Shown: piece after piece, positions 49,431-62,190 of the stretch
Layout: each line of letters starts with the position of its first letter
How positions within the stretch are numbered: position 1 is the stretch's first letter
Assembly: GCA_025966335.1 (NCBI GenBank)
Contig: JAICRS010000001.1
Location: 1 to 64,000 of the forward strand
Reading direction: 5' to 3'
From: Nocardioidaceae bacterium
Lineage (GTDB): Bacteria; Actinomycetota; Actinomycetes; Propionibacteriales; Nocardioidaceae
Length of the DNA: 64,000 nt
Notes under the pieces: generated by a model
Databases searched by the model: none
What the model was told of the DNA's origin: nothing
Seen by the model: only the letters and a program-made list of their open reading frames with translations
Made by a program: the position numbers and the translations under genes

Positions 49431-50750
49431 ATGAGCACTCCGTCGCAGCCCGCGCCGCCGTACGACCCGGCGGCCGAAGTGGTCGAGATCTGCCGTGACC
49501 TGATCCGGATGGACACCACGAACTTCGGGGACAGCTCCGGGCCCGGTGAGCGCAAAGCCGCCGAGCACGTCGCGGGTCTGCTCTCGGACGTCGGGATCGA
49601 GCCCGAGCTGTTCGAGTCCGAACCGGGGCGGACCAGCGTGGTCGCCCGCTGGGGTGGACAGGAGGGTGATCCGCTACTTCTGCACGGGCACCTCGACGTG
49701 GTTCCCGCGGACGCCGACGACTGGCAGGTCCACCCGTTCTCCGGTGAGATCCAGGACGGCTACGTCTGGGGCCGCGGCGCGGTGGACATGAAGGACTTCG
49801 ACGCGATGCTGCTGTCGGTCGTACGCGCCCGGGCCCGTGCCGGCGTCGTACCGGACCGGCCGATGGTGCTCTGCTTCACCGCCGACGAGGAGGCCGGCGG
49901 GCACAAGGGCGCCGAGCACCTGGTCAAGAACCACGCCGACCTGCTCGCCGACTGCACCGAGGCGATCGGCGAGGTCGGCGGCTTCAGCACCACGGTCCGC
50001 GGTCAGCGGCTCTACCTCATCGAGGCCGCCGAGAAGGGGATGGCGTGGATGCGGCTGACCGCCAGGGGCAACGCCGGGCACGGGTCGATGCGGCACCCGG
50101 ACAACGCGGTCACCGAGCTCGCGGCCGCGGTGGCCCGGCTCGGACAGCACGAGTGGCCGGTGCGGCTGACGCCGTCGATGCAGGTGCTGCTCTCCGCGGT
50201 CGGCGAGATCGCCGGCGTCGCGGCAACCCCGGAGAACGCGGAGTCGCTGGTCCAGGAGTTCGGCTCCGCGACCCGGATGCTGGGTGCGGTGATCAAGCAC
50301 ACCACCAACCCGACGATGCTCAAGGCCGGCTACAAGGTGAACGTGGTGCCCGGCGAGGCCGTGGCGCACGTCGACGGCCGGTTCCTGCCCGGCTACGAGG
50401 ACGAGTTCTTCGCGACCCTCGCCGAGCTGCTCGGTGAGAACATCTCGGTCGACTACGTCAGCAAGCAGGCCGGCCTGGAGACCACCTTCGACGGCGACCT
50501 CGTCGACGCGATCACCTCCTCCATCCTCGACGAGGACCCGGAGGCGAAGGTGGCGCCGTACCTGATGTCCGGGGGAACCGACGCCAAGCACTGGGACAAG
50601 CTCGGCATCCGCTGCTTCGGCTTCGCGCCGCTGCGGCTGCCGGCCGACCTCGACTTCACCGCGTTGTTCCACGGGGTCGACGAGCGGGTGCCGGTGGACG
50701 CGCTGGAGTTCGGGGCCAGGGTGTTCGACCGGTTCCTGGACCGCGCCTGA
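49431..50750 (+). CDS. M20-family metallopeptidase
   Basis: 439 residues. Two-zinc peptidase motifs are visible: LLHGHLDVVPAD (His87, Asp89), GRGAVDMKD (bridging Asp), TADEEAGG (catalytic and ligand Glu) and a C-terminal GTDAKHWDKLG with a His ligand. The dimerisation domain (about 200-310) interrupts the catalytic domain, as in carboxypeptidase G2/DapE relatives. It probably hydrolyses a dipeptide or N-acyl amino acid in the cytoplasm. It is close to the M20/M25/M40 proteins common in actinobacteria. Confidence 0.88.
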   Translation: MSTPSQPAPPYDPAAEVVEICRDLIRMDTTNFGDSSGPGERKAAEHVAGLLSDVGIEPELFESEPGRTSVVARWGGQEGDPLLLHGHLDVVPADADDWQVHPFSGEIQDGYVWGRGAVDMKDFDAMLLSVVRARARAGVVPDRPMVLCFTADEEAGGHKGAEHLVKNHADLLADCTEAIGEVGGFSTTVRGQRLYLIEAAEKGMAWMRLTARGNAGHGSMRHPDNAVTELAAAVARLGQHEWPVRLTPSMQVLLSAVGEIAGVAATPENAESLVQEFGSATRMLGAVIKHTTNPTMLKAGYKVNVVPGEAVAHVDGRFLPGYEDEFFATLAELLGENISVDYVSKQAGLETTFDGDLVDAITSSILDEDPEAKVAPYLMSGGTDAKHWDKLGIRCFGFAPLRLPADLDFTALFHGVDERVPVDALEFGARVFDRFLDRA

Positions 50751-50756
50751 GGCGGG

Positions 50757-50999
50757 TCAGGCGAAGACGGTCGCGCGCTGCCGGATGATCTTGCGGCGCA
50801 GCACGACCTTGCGGGTGCCGTCCGGGTAGATCCGCACCCGGTCCAGCTCCCAGCCACCGTGCTCGGCGCGGTCGACCAGCATCCGGGTGACGACGTTGCG
50901 GGAGAACTCCCGGGAGAGCGTCAACCGCTCGAACTCGTACTCGACTCCCGGACCGAGGGCCCGGCGCTTCGCGGTGGTGGCGATCGGTGCGCGCGACAT
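50757..50999 (-). CDS. DUF5703-like small conserved protein
   Basis: 80 residues from the ATG at 50999. The core is VEYEFERLTLSREFSRN, then RMLVDRAEHGGWELDRVRIY and a basic end TRKVVLRRKIIRQ. It has the look of a compact alpha/beta domain found widely in actinobacteria near M20 peptidase genes; function is unknown and the family name is from memory. It is convergent with the M20 gene, 6 nt between stops. Confidence 0.75.
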   Translation of the reverse strand: MSRAPIATTAKRRALGPGVEYEFERLTLSREFSRNVVTRMLVDRAEHGGWELDRVRIYPDGTRKVVLRRKIIRQRATVFA

Positions 51000-51043
51000 G
51001 ACGACATGGTGACACGAGCCGATGGGCGAGCGCGGCAGATGTC

Positions 51044-51997
51044 TCAGGACTCGTCGGAGGAGACGTCGTCGAGCGCCTCGATGATCTCCTCGGGCAGCTC
51101 GCACTCCTCGACGGTCAGCGACCCGCGCAGCTGCGCTGCGGTGCGGGCACCGACGATCGGCGCGGTGACCCCGGGCCGGTCCCGGACCCAGGTCAGCGCG
51201 ACCTCGAGCGGTGACCAGCTCAGCCCGTCCGCTGCCCGCGCCACCGCCTCCACGACGCGGGCGTTCCGCTCGGTGAGGTAGGCACCGACGAAGTTCGAGA
51301 AGTGCGGGGAGGCGGCCCGGGAGTCGGCAGGCGTCCCGGTCCGGTACTTCCCGGTCAGCACGCCCCGGCCGAGCGGTGACCACGGCAGGACGCCCATCCC
51401 CATCGCCTCGGCGGCGGGCAGCACCTCGGTCTCCACGGCCCGGTTCAGCAGCGAGTACTCCACCTGGTTCGAGGCGAGCGCGGCACGCCCGGGCACGGCC
51501 CGCTGCCAGGTCGCCGCCTGGGCGCTCTGCCAGCCGGTGTAGTTCGAGACCCCGACGTACGACGCGCGCCCGGTCGTCACCGCGTAGTCCAAGGCGGTCA
51601 ACGTCTCCTCGAGGGGAACGTCGTCGACCCACGTGTGCACCTGCCACAGGTCCACGTGGTCCACGCCCAGCCGCTTCAACGACGCGTCGAGCGTGCTGAT
51701 CAGGAATCCCCTGGAGGTGTTGGTCTCGCGCGCACCCCGTGCCCGGCTGATCCCTGCCTTGGTCGCGATCACCACGTCCTCGCGGGCGACGACGTCACCG
51801 ATCAGTGAGCCGATCAGCTCCTCGGAGGCTCCGTCTCCGTAACCTGCAGCGGTGTCGATCAGGGTGCCGCCGGCCTCGGCGAACGCGACCAGCTGGTCAC
51901 GCGCCTCGTGCTCGTCGGTGTCGCGGCCCCAGGTCAGCGTGCCGAGGCCGAGCCGGGAGACCTTGAGGCCGGTGCGACCCAGGAACCGTTGCTGCAT
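51044..51997 (-). CDS. Aldo/keto reductase (AKR11/12-like)
   Basis: 317 residues forming a TIM barrel. The opening is QQRFLGRTGLKVSRLGLGTLTWG. The catalytic residues appear in TLIDTAAGYGDGASEELIG (Asp, Tyr), IATKAGIS (Lys) and LWQVHTWV (His). The NADP-binding end is APIVGARTAAQLRGSL. It reduces aldehydes or ketones; the substrate is not predictable. It differs clearly from the AKR at 7023-7853, so it is not a recent duplicate. The start is the ATG at 51997. Confidence 0.88.
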   Translation of the reverse strand: MQQRFLGRTGLKVSRLGLGTLTWGRDTDEHEARDQLVAFAEAGGTLIDTAAGYGDGASEELIGSLIGDVVAREDVVIATKAGISRARGARETNTSRGFLISTLDASLKRLGVDHVDLWQVHTWVDDVPLEETLTALDYAVTTGRASYVGVSNYTGWQSAQAATWQRAVPGRAALASNQVEYSLLNRAVETEVLPAAEAMGMGVLPWSPLGRGVLTGKYRTGTPADSRAASPHFSNFVGAYLTERNARVVEAVARAADGLSWSPLEVALTWVRDRPGVTAPIVGARTAAQLRGSLTVEECELPEEIIEALDDVSSDES

Positions 51998-52136
51998 GGA
52001 AGGCACGCTATCGAGGGTCGGCTCGATCGGTCCGTTCGCCTCGCCGTCGGACACGTCACATGTACGCCTGCGCCGTACGGCCACCACCGGTGCGTAGGCT
52101 TTCCGAGGCGATCGACGCATCCGACTAGGAGAGTAC

Positions 52137-52961
52137 GTGCTCGACTTCCTCAAGGCCGTGGTCCTCGGGATGCTCCAGGGACTCACCGAGTTCCTGCCGA
52201 TCTCGAGCAGCGCGCACCTGCGGATCTTCCCCGAGCTGTTCGGCTGGGGCGACCCCGGCGCCGCGTTCACCGCCGTGATCCAGATCGGCACCGAGCTCGC
52301 GGTACTCATCTACTTCCGCAAGGACATCTGGCGGATCGCGTCGGCCTGGGTGCAGTCGCTCTACCGGCCGGACCTGCGCGGCACTCTCGACTCCCGGATG
52401 GGCTGGTACATCATCGTCGGCTCGCTGCCGATCGTGATCCTCGGTGTGCTGCTCAAGGACATCATCGAGGAGGACTTCCGCAACCTGTGGATCATCGGCA
52501 CCACGCTGATCGTCCTCGGGATCATCCTCGGCATCGCCGACCGGGTCGGCCGGAACGAACGCGCGATCACCCGGATGTCGCTCAGCCACGCCATCTATCT
52601 CGGCCTCGCGCAGGCGGCCGCACTGGTGCCGGGGGTGTCCCGTTCGGGCGCGACGATCAGCATGGGCCGGTTCCTCGGCTACGACCGGGAGGCCGCGACC
52701 AGGTTCGCGTTCCTGCTCGCCATCCCGGCGGTGGTCGGCGCGGGAATCTTCGAGCTCAAGGAGATCCCCGGCGGCGACAACGCCTACGGCCCGTGGCCCA
52801 CCCTGGTCGCGACGATCGTGTCGTTCCTCGTCGGGTACGCCGCGATCGCGTGGCTGCTGCGCTATGTGAGCACGAACTCGTACCTGCCGTTCGTGGTCTA
52901 CCGGATCGCTCTGGGCGCCTTCACCCTGACCATGGTCAGCCTCGGTTACATGGCCGCCTGA
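52137..52961 (+). CDS. uppP: Undecaprenyl-diphosphatase
   Basis: 274 residues and about eight transmembrane helices. The two active-site motifs are GLTEFLPISSSAHLRI (Glu-rich motif 1) and LVPGVSRSGATISMGRFLG (PGxSRSGxT motif 2 with catalytic Ser and Arg). It dephosphorylates undecaprenyl diphosphate at the membrane to recycle the cell-wall carrier and can give bacitracin tolerance. GTG start with AGGAG 6 nt upstream; a TAGGCT -10-like box lies at 52095-52100. Confidence 0.95.
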   Translation: MLDFLKAVVLGMLQGLTEFLPISSSAHLRIFPELFGWGDPGAAFTAVIQIGTELAVLIYFRKDIWRIASAWVQSLYRPDLRGTLDSRMGWYIIVGSLPIVILGVLLKDIIEEDFRNLWIIGTTLIVLGIILGIADRVGRNERAITRMSLSHAIYLGLAQAAALVPGVSRSGATISMGRFLGYDREAATRFAFLLAIPAVVGAGIFELKEIPGGDNAYGPWPTLVATIVSFLVGYAAIAWLLRYVSTNSYLPFVVYRIALGAFTLTMVSLGYMAA

Positions 52962-52965
52962 ACCG

Positions 52966-53013
52966 ACTTGTCAGGGTCTGCGTCCCCTATGGGGGCACTA
53001 CGCCCTGACAAGT
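52966..53013. terminator. Shared terminator between uppP and corA-like genes
   Basis: ACTTGTCAGGG (52966-52976) is perfectly inverted as CCCTGACAAGT (53003-53013), enclosing a smaller CCCC/GGGG hairpin. It lies between convergent stops at 52961 and 53017. Confidence 0.75.
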
Positions 53014-53016
53014 GGG

Positions 53017-53997
53017 TCAGAGCCAGCCGGAGCGTTTGAAGAGGCGGTAGAGGGCCACCGAGGCGACCAGCATCAGCAGCAGGGCGAGGTAGTAGCCGTA
53101 GTCCCAGCCCAGCTCGGGCATGTTCTCGAAGTTCATCCCGTAGATGCCGGCGATCAGCGTGCCGACGGCGGCGATCGCGACCCAGGCGGAGATCTTCCGC
53201 ATGTCCTCGTTCTGCTGCACGCTGATCCGTGCCAGTGCCGCGTCGAACGCCGAGGAGAGCAGCCCGTCGAGCGAGTCGATCGCCTCGGAGACCCGGACCA
53301 CGTGGTCGGCGACGTCCCGGAAGAACGGTGCCGCCTCGGCGGTGATCCCCGGGACGACGCCGGACGCGAACCGCTTCATCGGCTCCTTCAGCGGGTTCAC
53401 CGCCCGGCGCATCTCGGCCAGCTCGCGCTTCAGCACGTAGATCCGCGGCGCGTCGTCGCTGCGGGCGGGGGAGAACACCGAGGCCTCCACCTCGTCGACG
53501 TCCTCCTCGAGGGAGGAGGCGACCGACTCGTAGCTGTCGACCACCCGGTCGCAGATCGCGTAGACGACCGCCGACGGACCGTGCCCGAGGACCTGCGTCT
53601 TCCCCTCCAGATCGAGCCGGGCCGAGTGCAGCTCGGTGCCCTCACCGTGCCGGACGCTGACCACGAAGTTCGGGCCCACGAACAGGTTGATCTCGCCGGT
53701 CTCCACGGCATCGAGCTCGTCGACGTACCAGAGTGTCTTGAGCACCAGGAACAGCGCGTCGTCGTACCGCTCGAGCTTGGGACGCTGGTGTGCCTTGAGC
53801 GCGTCCTCGACGGCGAGTGGGTGCAGCTCGAACAGCGACGAGACGGCGTCGAGCTCGTCGGCCGTCGGCTCGTGCAGTCCGACCCAGACGAAGTCGCCGT
53901 CGCCGCGGGCCGCGTCCCGGACCGCGCCAAGGTCCTCCCTCGGGCAGTCGACGGGGACCCGGACACCGTCGCGGTAGAGCGCGTTGTCAACGATCAC
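53017..53997 (-). CDS. corA: CorA-family magnesium/cobalt channel
   Basis: 326 residues from a GTG. A large cytoplasmic N-domain (1-265) includes the long stalk helix EDVDEVEASVF to VSEAIDSLDG. Two transmembrane helices follow, with the selectivity motif YGMNFENMPE (GMN at 287-289) between them and a basic C-terminus RLFKRSGWL. It forms a homopentameric Mg2+ channel. It is divergent from the phosphatase gene with only 32 nt between starts. Confidence 0.93.
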   Translation of the reverse strand: MIVDNALYRDGVRVPVDCPREDLGAVRDAARGDGDFVWVGLHEPTADELDAVSSLFELHPLAVEDALKAHQRPKLERYDDALFLVLKTLWYVDELDAVETGEINLFVGPNFVVSVRHGEGTELHSARLDLEGKTQVLGHGPSAVVYAICDRVVDSYESVASSLEEDVDEVEASVFSPARSDDAPRIYVLKRELAEMRRAVNPLKEPMKRFASGVVPGITAEAAPFFRDVADHVVRVSEAIDSLDGLLSSAFDAALARISVQQNEDMRKISAWVAIAAVGTLIAGIYGMNFENMPELGWDYGYYLALLLMLVASVALYRLFKRSGWL

Positions 53998-54029
53998 CCG
54001 CTCAGGTTACGGCCACTACGCTCTGAGCC

Positions 54030-54737
54030 ATGGCAACTGTGATCCTGGCCCGGCACGGACGCACCACCGCGAACGCCACCGGTGTCCTCGCCGGCCGCGG
54101 CAAGGGTGTGCACCTCGACGAGCTCGGCCTGGCGCAGGCCCGATCGGCGGGGGAGCGGCTGGCCGGCCTGCCACTCGCGGCCGTGGTGACCAGCCCGCTC
54201 GAGCGATGCCGGGAGACGGCCCGGGAGATCAACGCGCTGCAGCCGGCGCCGCTGAAGGTCGCCACCGAGCGCGGTCTGCTCGAGTGCGACTACGGCAGCT
54301 GGACCGGCCGGGAGCTGAAGTCGCTGGCGAAGGAGAAGCTGTGGCAGACCGTGCAGGCCCATCCGGCCAACGCTCGGTTCCCCGAGGGGGAGTCGATGGC
54401 CCAGATGATGGCGCGCAGCGTCGCGGCGGTGCGCCACTGGGACGCGCGGCTGGAGGAGCAGCACGGCCCGGACGCGGTGTGGCTCGCGGTCAGCCACGGG
54501 GACGTGATCAAGTCGATCCTCGCGGATGCGCTCGGCATGCACCTGGACCTGTTCCAGCGGATCGTCGCCGACCCGGGTTCGCTCTCGGTGATCCGGTACA
54601 CCGCGCTGCGTCCGTTCGTGGTGTCGGTGAACTCGCACGCCGGCGACCTGTCGGTCCTGAAGGTCAAGAAGCGGCGCCGCCGGCGCGGGGACAGCGATGC
54701 CGTCGTCGGTGGCGGTGCCGGCGGCCGGACCGCATAG
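54030..54737 (+). CDS. Histidine phosphatase family protein (MSMEG_4193-like)
   Basis: 235 residues. The RHG motif (LARHGRTTANATG, His9) gives the phosphohistidine. TSPLERCRETA, then GLLECDYGSWTGREL with the acid/base Glu, and LAVSHGDVIKSIL with the second His complete the active site. The C-terminal tail is basic (KKRRRRRG). It probably dephosphorylates a small sugar phosphate or broad substrates. A TACGCT -10-like box (54017-54022) ends 7 nt before the ATG, so the mRNA is likely leaderless. Genes of this family sit beside DUF3090 and mshC in many actinobacteria, as here. Confidence 0.87.
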   Translation: MATVILARHGRTTANATGVLAGRGKGVHLDELGLAQARSAGERLAGLPLAAVVTSPLERCRETAREINALQPAPLKVATERGLLECDYGSWTGRELKSLAKEKLWQTVQAHPANARFPEGESMAQMMARSVAAVRHWDARLEEQHGPDAVWLAVSHGDVIKSILADALGMHLDLFQRIVADPGSLSVIRYTALRPFVVSVNSHAGDLSVLKVKKRRRRRGDSDAVVGGGAGGRTA

Positions 54738-54747
54738 GGTCGGATCC

Positions 54748-55335
54748 ATGGCTCCCGTAGTGCACAGCTTCGACCCGCCGGAACGTTTCGTGGCCGGGAC
54801 TGTCGGCCCGCCCGGACAACGCACCTTCTTCCTGCAGGCGCGCTCCGGACCGCGGGTCACCAGCGTCGCCTTGGAGAAGCAGCAGGTCTCGGTGCTCGCC
54901 GAGCGGATCGACGAGCTGCTCGACGAGGTGATGCGCGCGGGGGAGGGTGAGGCCACGGTCCCGGCGGTGGCGCCGGTCGGACTGGAGGACGGTGACCCGC
55001 TCGAGCAGCCGATCGTCGAGGAGTTCCGGGCGGGCACGATGACCCTGTCCTGGGACGCCGCCGACGAACGGATCGTGGTCGAGGTGTTCCCGTTCACCGA
55101 GGAGGCGCTGATCAGCCCGGACCAGCCGGAGGAGGAGATCGACGAGCCGGACCCCGAGGAGATCCTCCTCGTCCGGCTCCCCGCGGGGCTCGCCCGCGCC
55201 TTCACCAAGCGGGCCCTGTCCGTGGTCGCCGCGGGGCGCGCTCCGTGCCCCTTCTGCGGCGGACCGGTCGACCCCGAAGGCCACCTGTGCCCCCGCGCCA
55301 ACGGGTTCCGCCGCACCGGTGGATCACCCGCGTGA
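54748..55335 (+). CDS. DUF3090 family protein
   Basis: 195 residues. The start HSFDPPERFVAGTVGPPGQRTFFLQA is characteristic of DUF3090. An acidic middle (QPEEEIDEPDPEEI) follows, and then a C-terminal zinc-ribbon-like CPFCGGPVDPEGHLCPR with three Cys and a His. Function is unknown; genes of this type lie next to SCO1664-family and mshC genes in actinobacteria. Its 3' end overlaps the next start by 17 nt. Confidence 0.9.
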   Translation: MAPVVHSFDPPERFVAGTVGPPGQRTFFLQARSGPRVTSVALEKQQVSVLAERIDELLDEVMRAGEGEATVPAVAPVGLEDGDPLEQPIVEEFRAGTMTLSWDAADERIVVEVFPFTEEALISPDQPEEEIDEPDPEEILLVRLPAGLARAFTKRALSVVAAGRAPCPFCGGPVDPEGHLCPRANGFRRTGGSPA

Positions 55336-56119
55336 CGAGCTCGCCGTCCTCACCGGCGGCGAGCTCGAGCTCAAGGGCAGGATCCTGCCGGCCTCCAACC
55401 TGACCTTCTTCGGCGAGGTGAGCCTGGACCAGCGGTCGGTGCGGTGTGTCTACAAGCCGGTGACCGGCGAGCGTCCGCTGTGGGACTTCCCCGACGGGAC
55501 GCTGGCGGGCCGGGAGGTCGCTGCCTACACCGTCTCGGAGGCGCTCGGCTGGGACGTGGTCCCGCTGACGGTGCTCCGCGACGGACCGGCCGGCAGCGGC
55601 ATGGTCCAGATCTGGCGGGAACCGGACCCGGACCAGGACCCGATCGACATCGTCCCCGTCGGCAGCGTCCCGGACGGCTACCGGCACGTGCTGGACGCCG
55701 TCGACGGAGCCGACCGCCCGGTGTCCCTGGTGCACGAGGACAGCGCGCCGCTGCGCCGGATGGCGGTGTTCGACGCGGTGGTGAACAACGCCGACCGCAA
55801 GGGCGGCCACGTCCTGGCGATGACCGACGGTCACCGGTTCGGCGTCGACCACGGGGTCACCTTCCACATCGACGACAAGCTGCGGACCGTCTTGTGGGGC
55901 TGGGCCGACGAGGCGCTCGACCCGGCCGACGGGCAGGCGCTCGAAGCGCTCATCGAGGACCTCGAGGACGCGCGAAGCGAGCTGGCCGGCACCCTGAACC
56001 GGCTGCTGGCCGCGGAGGAGGTGCGGGCGCTGCGGACCCGGTCCCGACGGCTCCTCGACGCCGGCCGCATGCCGCTGCCGTCGGGACAATGGCCGGCAAT
56101 CCCGTGGCCTGCCTTCTAG
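55319..56119 (+). CDS. SCO1664-family protein (lipid-kinase-like fold)
   Basis: 266 residues from a GTG inside the end of the DUF3090 gene. Phosphatidylinositol-kinase-like elements are visible: CVYKPVTGERPLWDFP (ATP-binding Lys), AAYTVSEALGWDVVP, DAVVNNADRKGGHVL (catalytic NNxDRK) and FGVDHGVTFHID (metal-binding DHG). The target is unknown; a protein or small-molecule kinase in the mycothiol neighbourhood is plausible. Coupled translation with DUF3090 suggests joint function. Confidence 0.87.
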   Translation: MDHPRDELAVLTGGELELKGRILPASNLTFFGEVSLDQRSVRCVYKPVTGERPLWDFPDGTLAGREVAAYTVSEALGWDVVPLTVLRDGPAGSGMVQIWREPDPDQDPIDIVPVGSVPDGYRHVLDAVDGADRPVSLVHEDSAPLRRMAVFDAVVNNADRKGGHVLAMTDGHRFGVDHGVTFHIDDKLRTVLWGWADEALDPADGQALEALIEDLEDARSELAGTLNRLLAAEEVRALRTRSRRLLDAGRMPLPSGQWPAIPWPAF

Positions 56120-56130
56120 CGTCGGTTGGC

Positions 56131-56142
56131 TAGGCTGCGCAC
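56131..56142 (+). promoter_or_regulatory. -10 box for leaderless mshC
   Basis: TAGGCT (56131-56136) ends 6 nt before the ATG at 56143. The same TAGGCTGC followed closely by ATG occurs before the nucleosidase gene (16785-16800). No Shine-Dalgarno sequence is present. Confidence 0.5.
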
Positions 56143-57366
56143 ATGCGCGCCTGGCCCACCACCGATGTTCCGAAGCTCGAGGGCTTCGGATCTGCACCCG
56201 CCGTCCACGTCTTCAACACCGCCACCGGAACCGTCGAGCCGACGACGCCGCAGGGCCGGGCCCGGATGTACGTCTGCGGGATCACCCCCTACGACGCCAC
56301 CCACGTCGGCCACGCGGCGACCTATGTCGCTTTCGACCTGCTGAACCGCGCCTGGCGCGACGCCGGCCACGAGGTCAGCTACGTGCAGAACGTCACCGAC
56401 GTGGACGACCCCCTGCTGGAACGGGCCACCGCCACCGGCGTCGACTGGGCGGACCTGGCCGAGCGCGAGACCGAGCTGTTCCGGGAGGACATGACCGCGC
56501 TGCGGGTGCTCCCGCCCGACGAGTACGTCGGAGCCGTCGAGTCCATCCCGCTCGTCGTCGAGGTGATCCAGCAGCTGCGCGACAAGGGCTTCGTGTACGA
56601 CGTCGAGGGCGACCTGTACTTCGCCGTGCATTCCGACCCCCGTTTCGGGGAGGTCTCCGGGCTCAGCGAGCAGGAGATGCTGGCGGTGTTCGGTGAGCGC
56701 GGGGGAGACCCGGACCGCCCCGGCAAGAAGCACGCGCTGGACTGCCTGCTCTGGCAGGCCGAACGCCCCGGCGAGCCGGCCTGGGACTCGGTGCTGGGTC
56801 GAGGCAGACCCGGCTGGCACATCGAGTGCTCCGCGATCGCGCTGCGCTTCCTGGGCGAGGGCTTCGACGTCCAGGGCGGGGGCAGCGACCTCGCGTTCCC
56901 GCACCACGAGATGAGCGCGTCCGAGGCACAGGCCGCTTTCGACGGCCTCACCTTCGCCCGGGCCTACCTGCACGCCGGCATGGTCGGCTACCAGGGCGAG
57001 AAGATGTCGAAGTCCAAGGGGAACCTGGTCTTCGTCTCCACGCTGCGTGAGTCGGGGACCGACCCGATGGCGATCCGGCTCGCCCTCCTTGCCCGGCACT
57101 ACCGCGCGGACTGGGAGTGGACCGATGCCGACCTGGAGCGGGCCGAGGCACGCCTCGCCTCCTGGCGTGACGCGGTGCAGCACGCCTCCGACCAGCACGC
57201 ACGACAGCTGGTGGACGTCGTACGCACCTGCCTGGCCGCCGACCTCGACGCACCGGCCGCGCTGGCCGCGATCGACGCGGGGGCGGCCGGCTGGCACGAC
57301 GGCGACGGCGCGGGCGCGGACACCGTGCAGCGGCTGCTCGACGCCAGGCTCGGGGTCCGGCTCTAG
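56143..57366 (+). CDS. mshC: Cysteine--glucosaminyl-inositol ligase (mycothiol synthesis)
   Basis: 407 residues related to class I cysteinyl-tRNA synthetase. It shows MYVCGITPYDATHVGHAAT (zinc Cys and HIGH-type motif), QNVTDVDDPLLERA, RPGWHIECSAIAL, GGGSDLAFPHHE and the KMSKS motif EKMSKSKGN. It lacks the tRNA-binding C-terminal domain, which separates MshC from CysS. It joins Cys to GlcN-Ins in ATP-dependent fashion to make the precursor of mycothiol, the main low-molecular-weight thiol of actinobacteria. Confidence 0.94.
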   Translation: MRAWPTTDVPKLEGFGSAPAVHVFNTATGTVEPTTPQGRARMYVCGITPYDATHVGHAATYVAFDLLNRAWRDAGHEVSYVQNVTDVDDPLLERATATGVDWADLAERETELFREDMTALRVLPPDEYVGAVESIPLVVEVIQQLRDKGFVYDVEGDLYFAVHSDPRFGEVSGLSEQEMLAVFGERGGDPDRPGKKHALDCLLWQAERPGEPAWDSVLGRGRPGWHIECSAIALRFLGEGFDVQGGGSDLAFPHHEMSASEAQAAFDGLTFARAYLHAGMVGYQGEKMSKSKGNLVFVSTLRESGTDPMAIRLALLARHYRADWEWTDADLERAEARLASWRDAVQHASDQHARQLVDVVRTCLAADLDAPAALAAIDAGAAGWHDGDGAGADTVQRLLDARLGVRL

Positions 57367-57381
57367 CTGGGCCGGCCGCGG

Positions 57382-58233
57382 CTACCCGTCGTCGGTCTCG
57401 CGGCGCTTGAGGTACCGCTCGAACTCACGCGCGATGGCCTCGCCGCTCGCCTCCGGAAGCTCCGCGGTGTCGCGGGTCTCCTCGAGCGCACGGACGTAGT
57501 CGCCGATCTCCTCGTCCTCCTCCGCGAGCTCGTCGACCCCGCGCTCCCAGGCCCGGGCCTCCTCCGGCAGGTCCGCCAGCGGGATGCTGATCTCCAGCAG
57601 GTCCTCGAGCTGGCCGAGCAGCGCCAGGGTCGCCTTGGGGCACGGCGGCTGCGCCACGTAGTGGGGGACCGCTGCCCAGTAGGAGACGGCCGGCACGTCC
57701 ATCTGCGTGCAGGCGTCCTGGAACACACCGACGATGCCGGTGGGTCCCTCGTAGTTGGACTGCTCGAGCTTGAGCCGGTCGGCGAGGTCGGGCTCGGTGG
57801 CCGTGCCGGTGACCGGGATCGGGCGCGTGTGCGGGGTGTCGGCCAGCAACGCGCCGAGGGTCACCACCAGCTCGGTGCCCAGCTCGTCGGAGGCCGCGAG
57901 CAGCTCGGCGCAGAACTGCCGCCAGCGCATGTTCGGCTCGATGCCGCGCAGCAGCACCACGTCGCGCGAGGCGCCCGGCGGTCGGGCGACCGAGATCTGG
58001 GTCGAGGGCCAGGTGATCCGGCGCATGCCGGAGTCGTTCGTGCCTACCACCGGCCGGTTCATCTGGAAGTCGTAGAAGTCCTCGGGATCGATGGCGGCGA
58101 CCACCTTGGCGTCCCAGACCTTGATCAGGTGGTCGACCACGGAGGACGCCGCATCCGCGGCATCGTTCCAGCCCTCGAAGGCGGCGATGAGAACCGGTGA
58201 CACCAGCTCCGGGACTTCTTCGATCTCGATCAC
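57382..58233 (-). CDS. PAC2-family protein
   Basis: 283 residues from a GTG. VLIAAFEGWNDAADAASS, then IDPEDFYDFQMNRPVV, and LVVTLGALLADTPHTRP are typical of the PAC2 (proteasome-assembly-chaperone-like) family of actinobacteria. The C-terminus is acidic and helical. The bacterial role is not established; chaperone activity for the proteasome is inferred from the eukaryotic family. It is convergent with mshC, 15 nt between stops, and divergent from metH. Confidence 0.89.
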   Translation of the reverse strand: MIEIEEVPELVSPVLIAAFEGWNDAADAASSVVDHLIKVWDAKVVAAIDPEDFYDFQMNRPVVGTNDSGMRRITWPSTQISVARPPGASRDVVLLRGIEPNMRWRQFCAELLAASDELGTELVVTLGALLADTPHTRPIPVTGTATEPDLADRLKLEQSNYEGPTGIVGVFQDACTQMDVPAVSYWAAVPHYVAQPPCPKATLALLGQLEDLLEISIPLADLPEEARAWERGVDELAEEDEEIGDYVRALEETRDTAELPEASGEAIAREFERYLKRRETDDG

Positions 58234-58437
58234 CCGGACAGCCTAGTGCGCGACCGGCGCCGGGGCGGCCGGGACGGTGTGCGACGCGGACGGGATTTCT
58301 CCGGGCTGACACACTGTGAGACAGCGATGTCAGGATGCGATACGTACGTCGGCCCGCGACGCCGCCGCCCCTATCGTGACTGAGACGCCTCGTCGACGGA
58401 CCGTCGACGCGCCCCGACCCGGACAAGGACGCCCCTG

Positions 58438-62181
<3,744 letters not shown>

Positions 62182-62190
62182 CGGCGGCCC

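Noticed and set aside
58234..58437. Cobalamin or SAM riboswitch before metH
   Set aside because: I could not find a B12-box-like sequence or the conserved core in the 204-nt leader; an Infernal scan would settle it.
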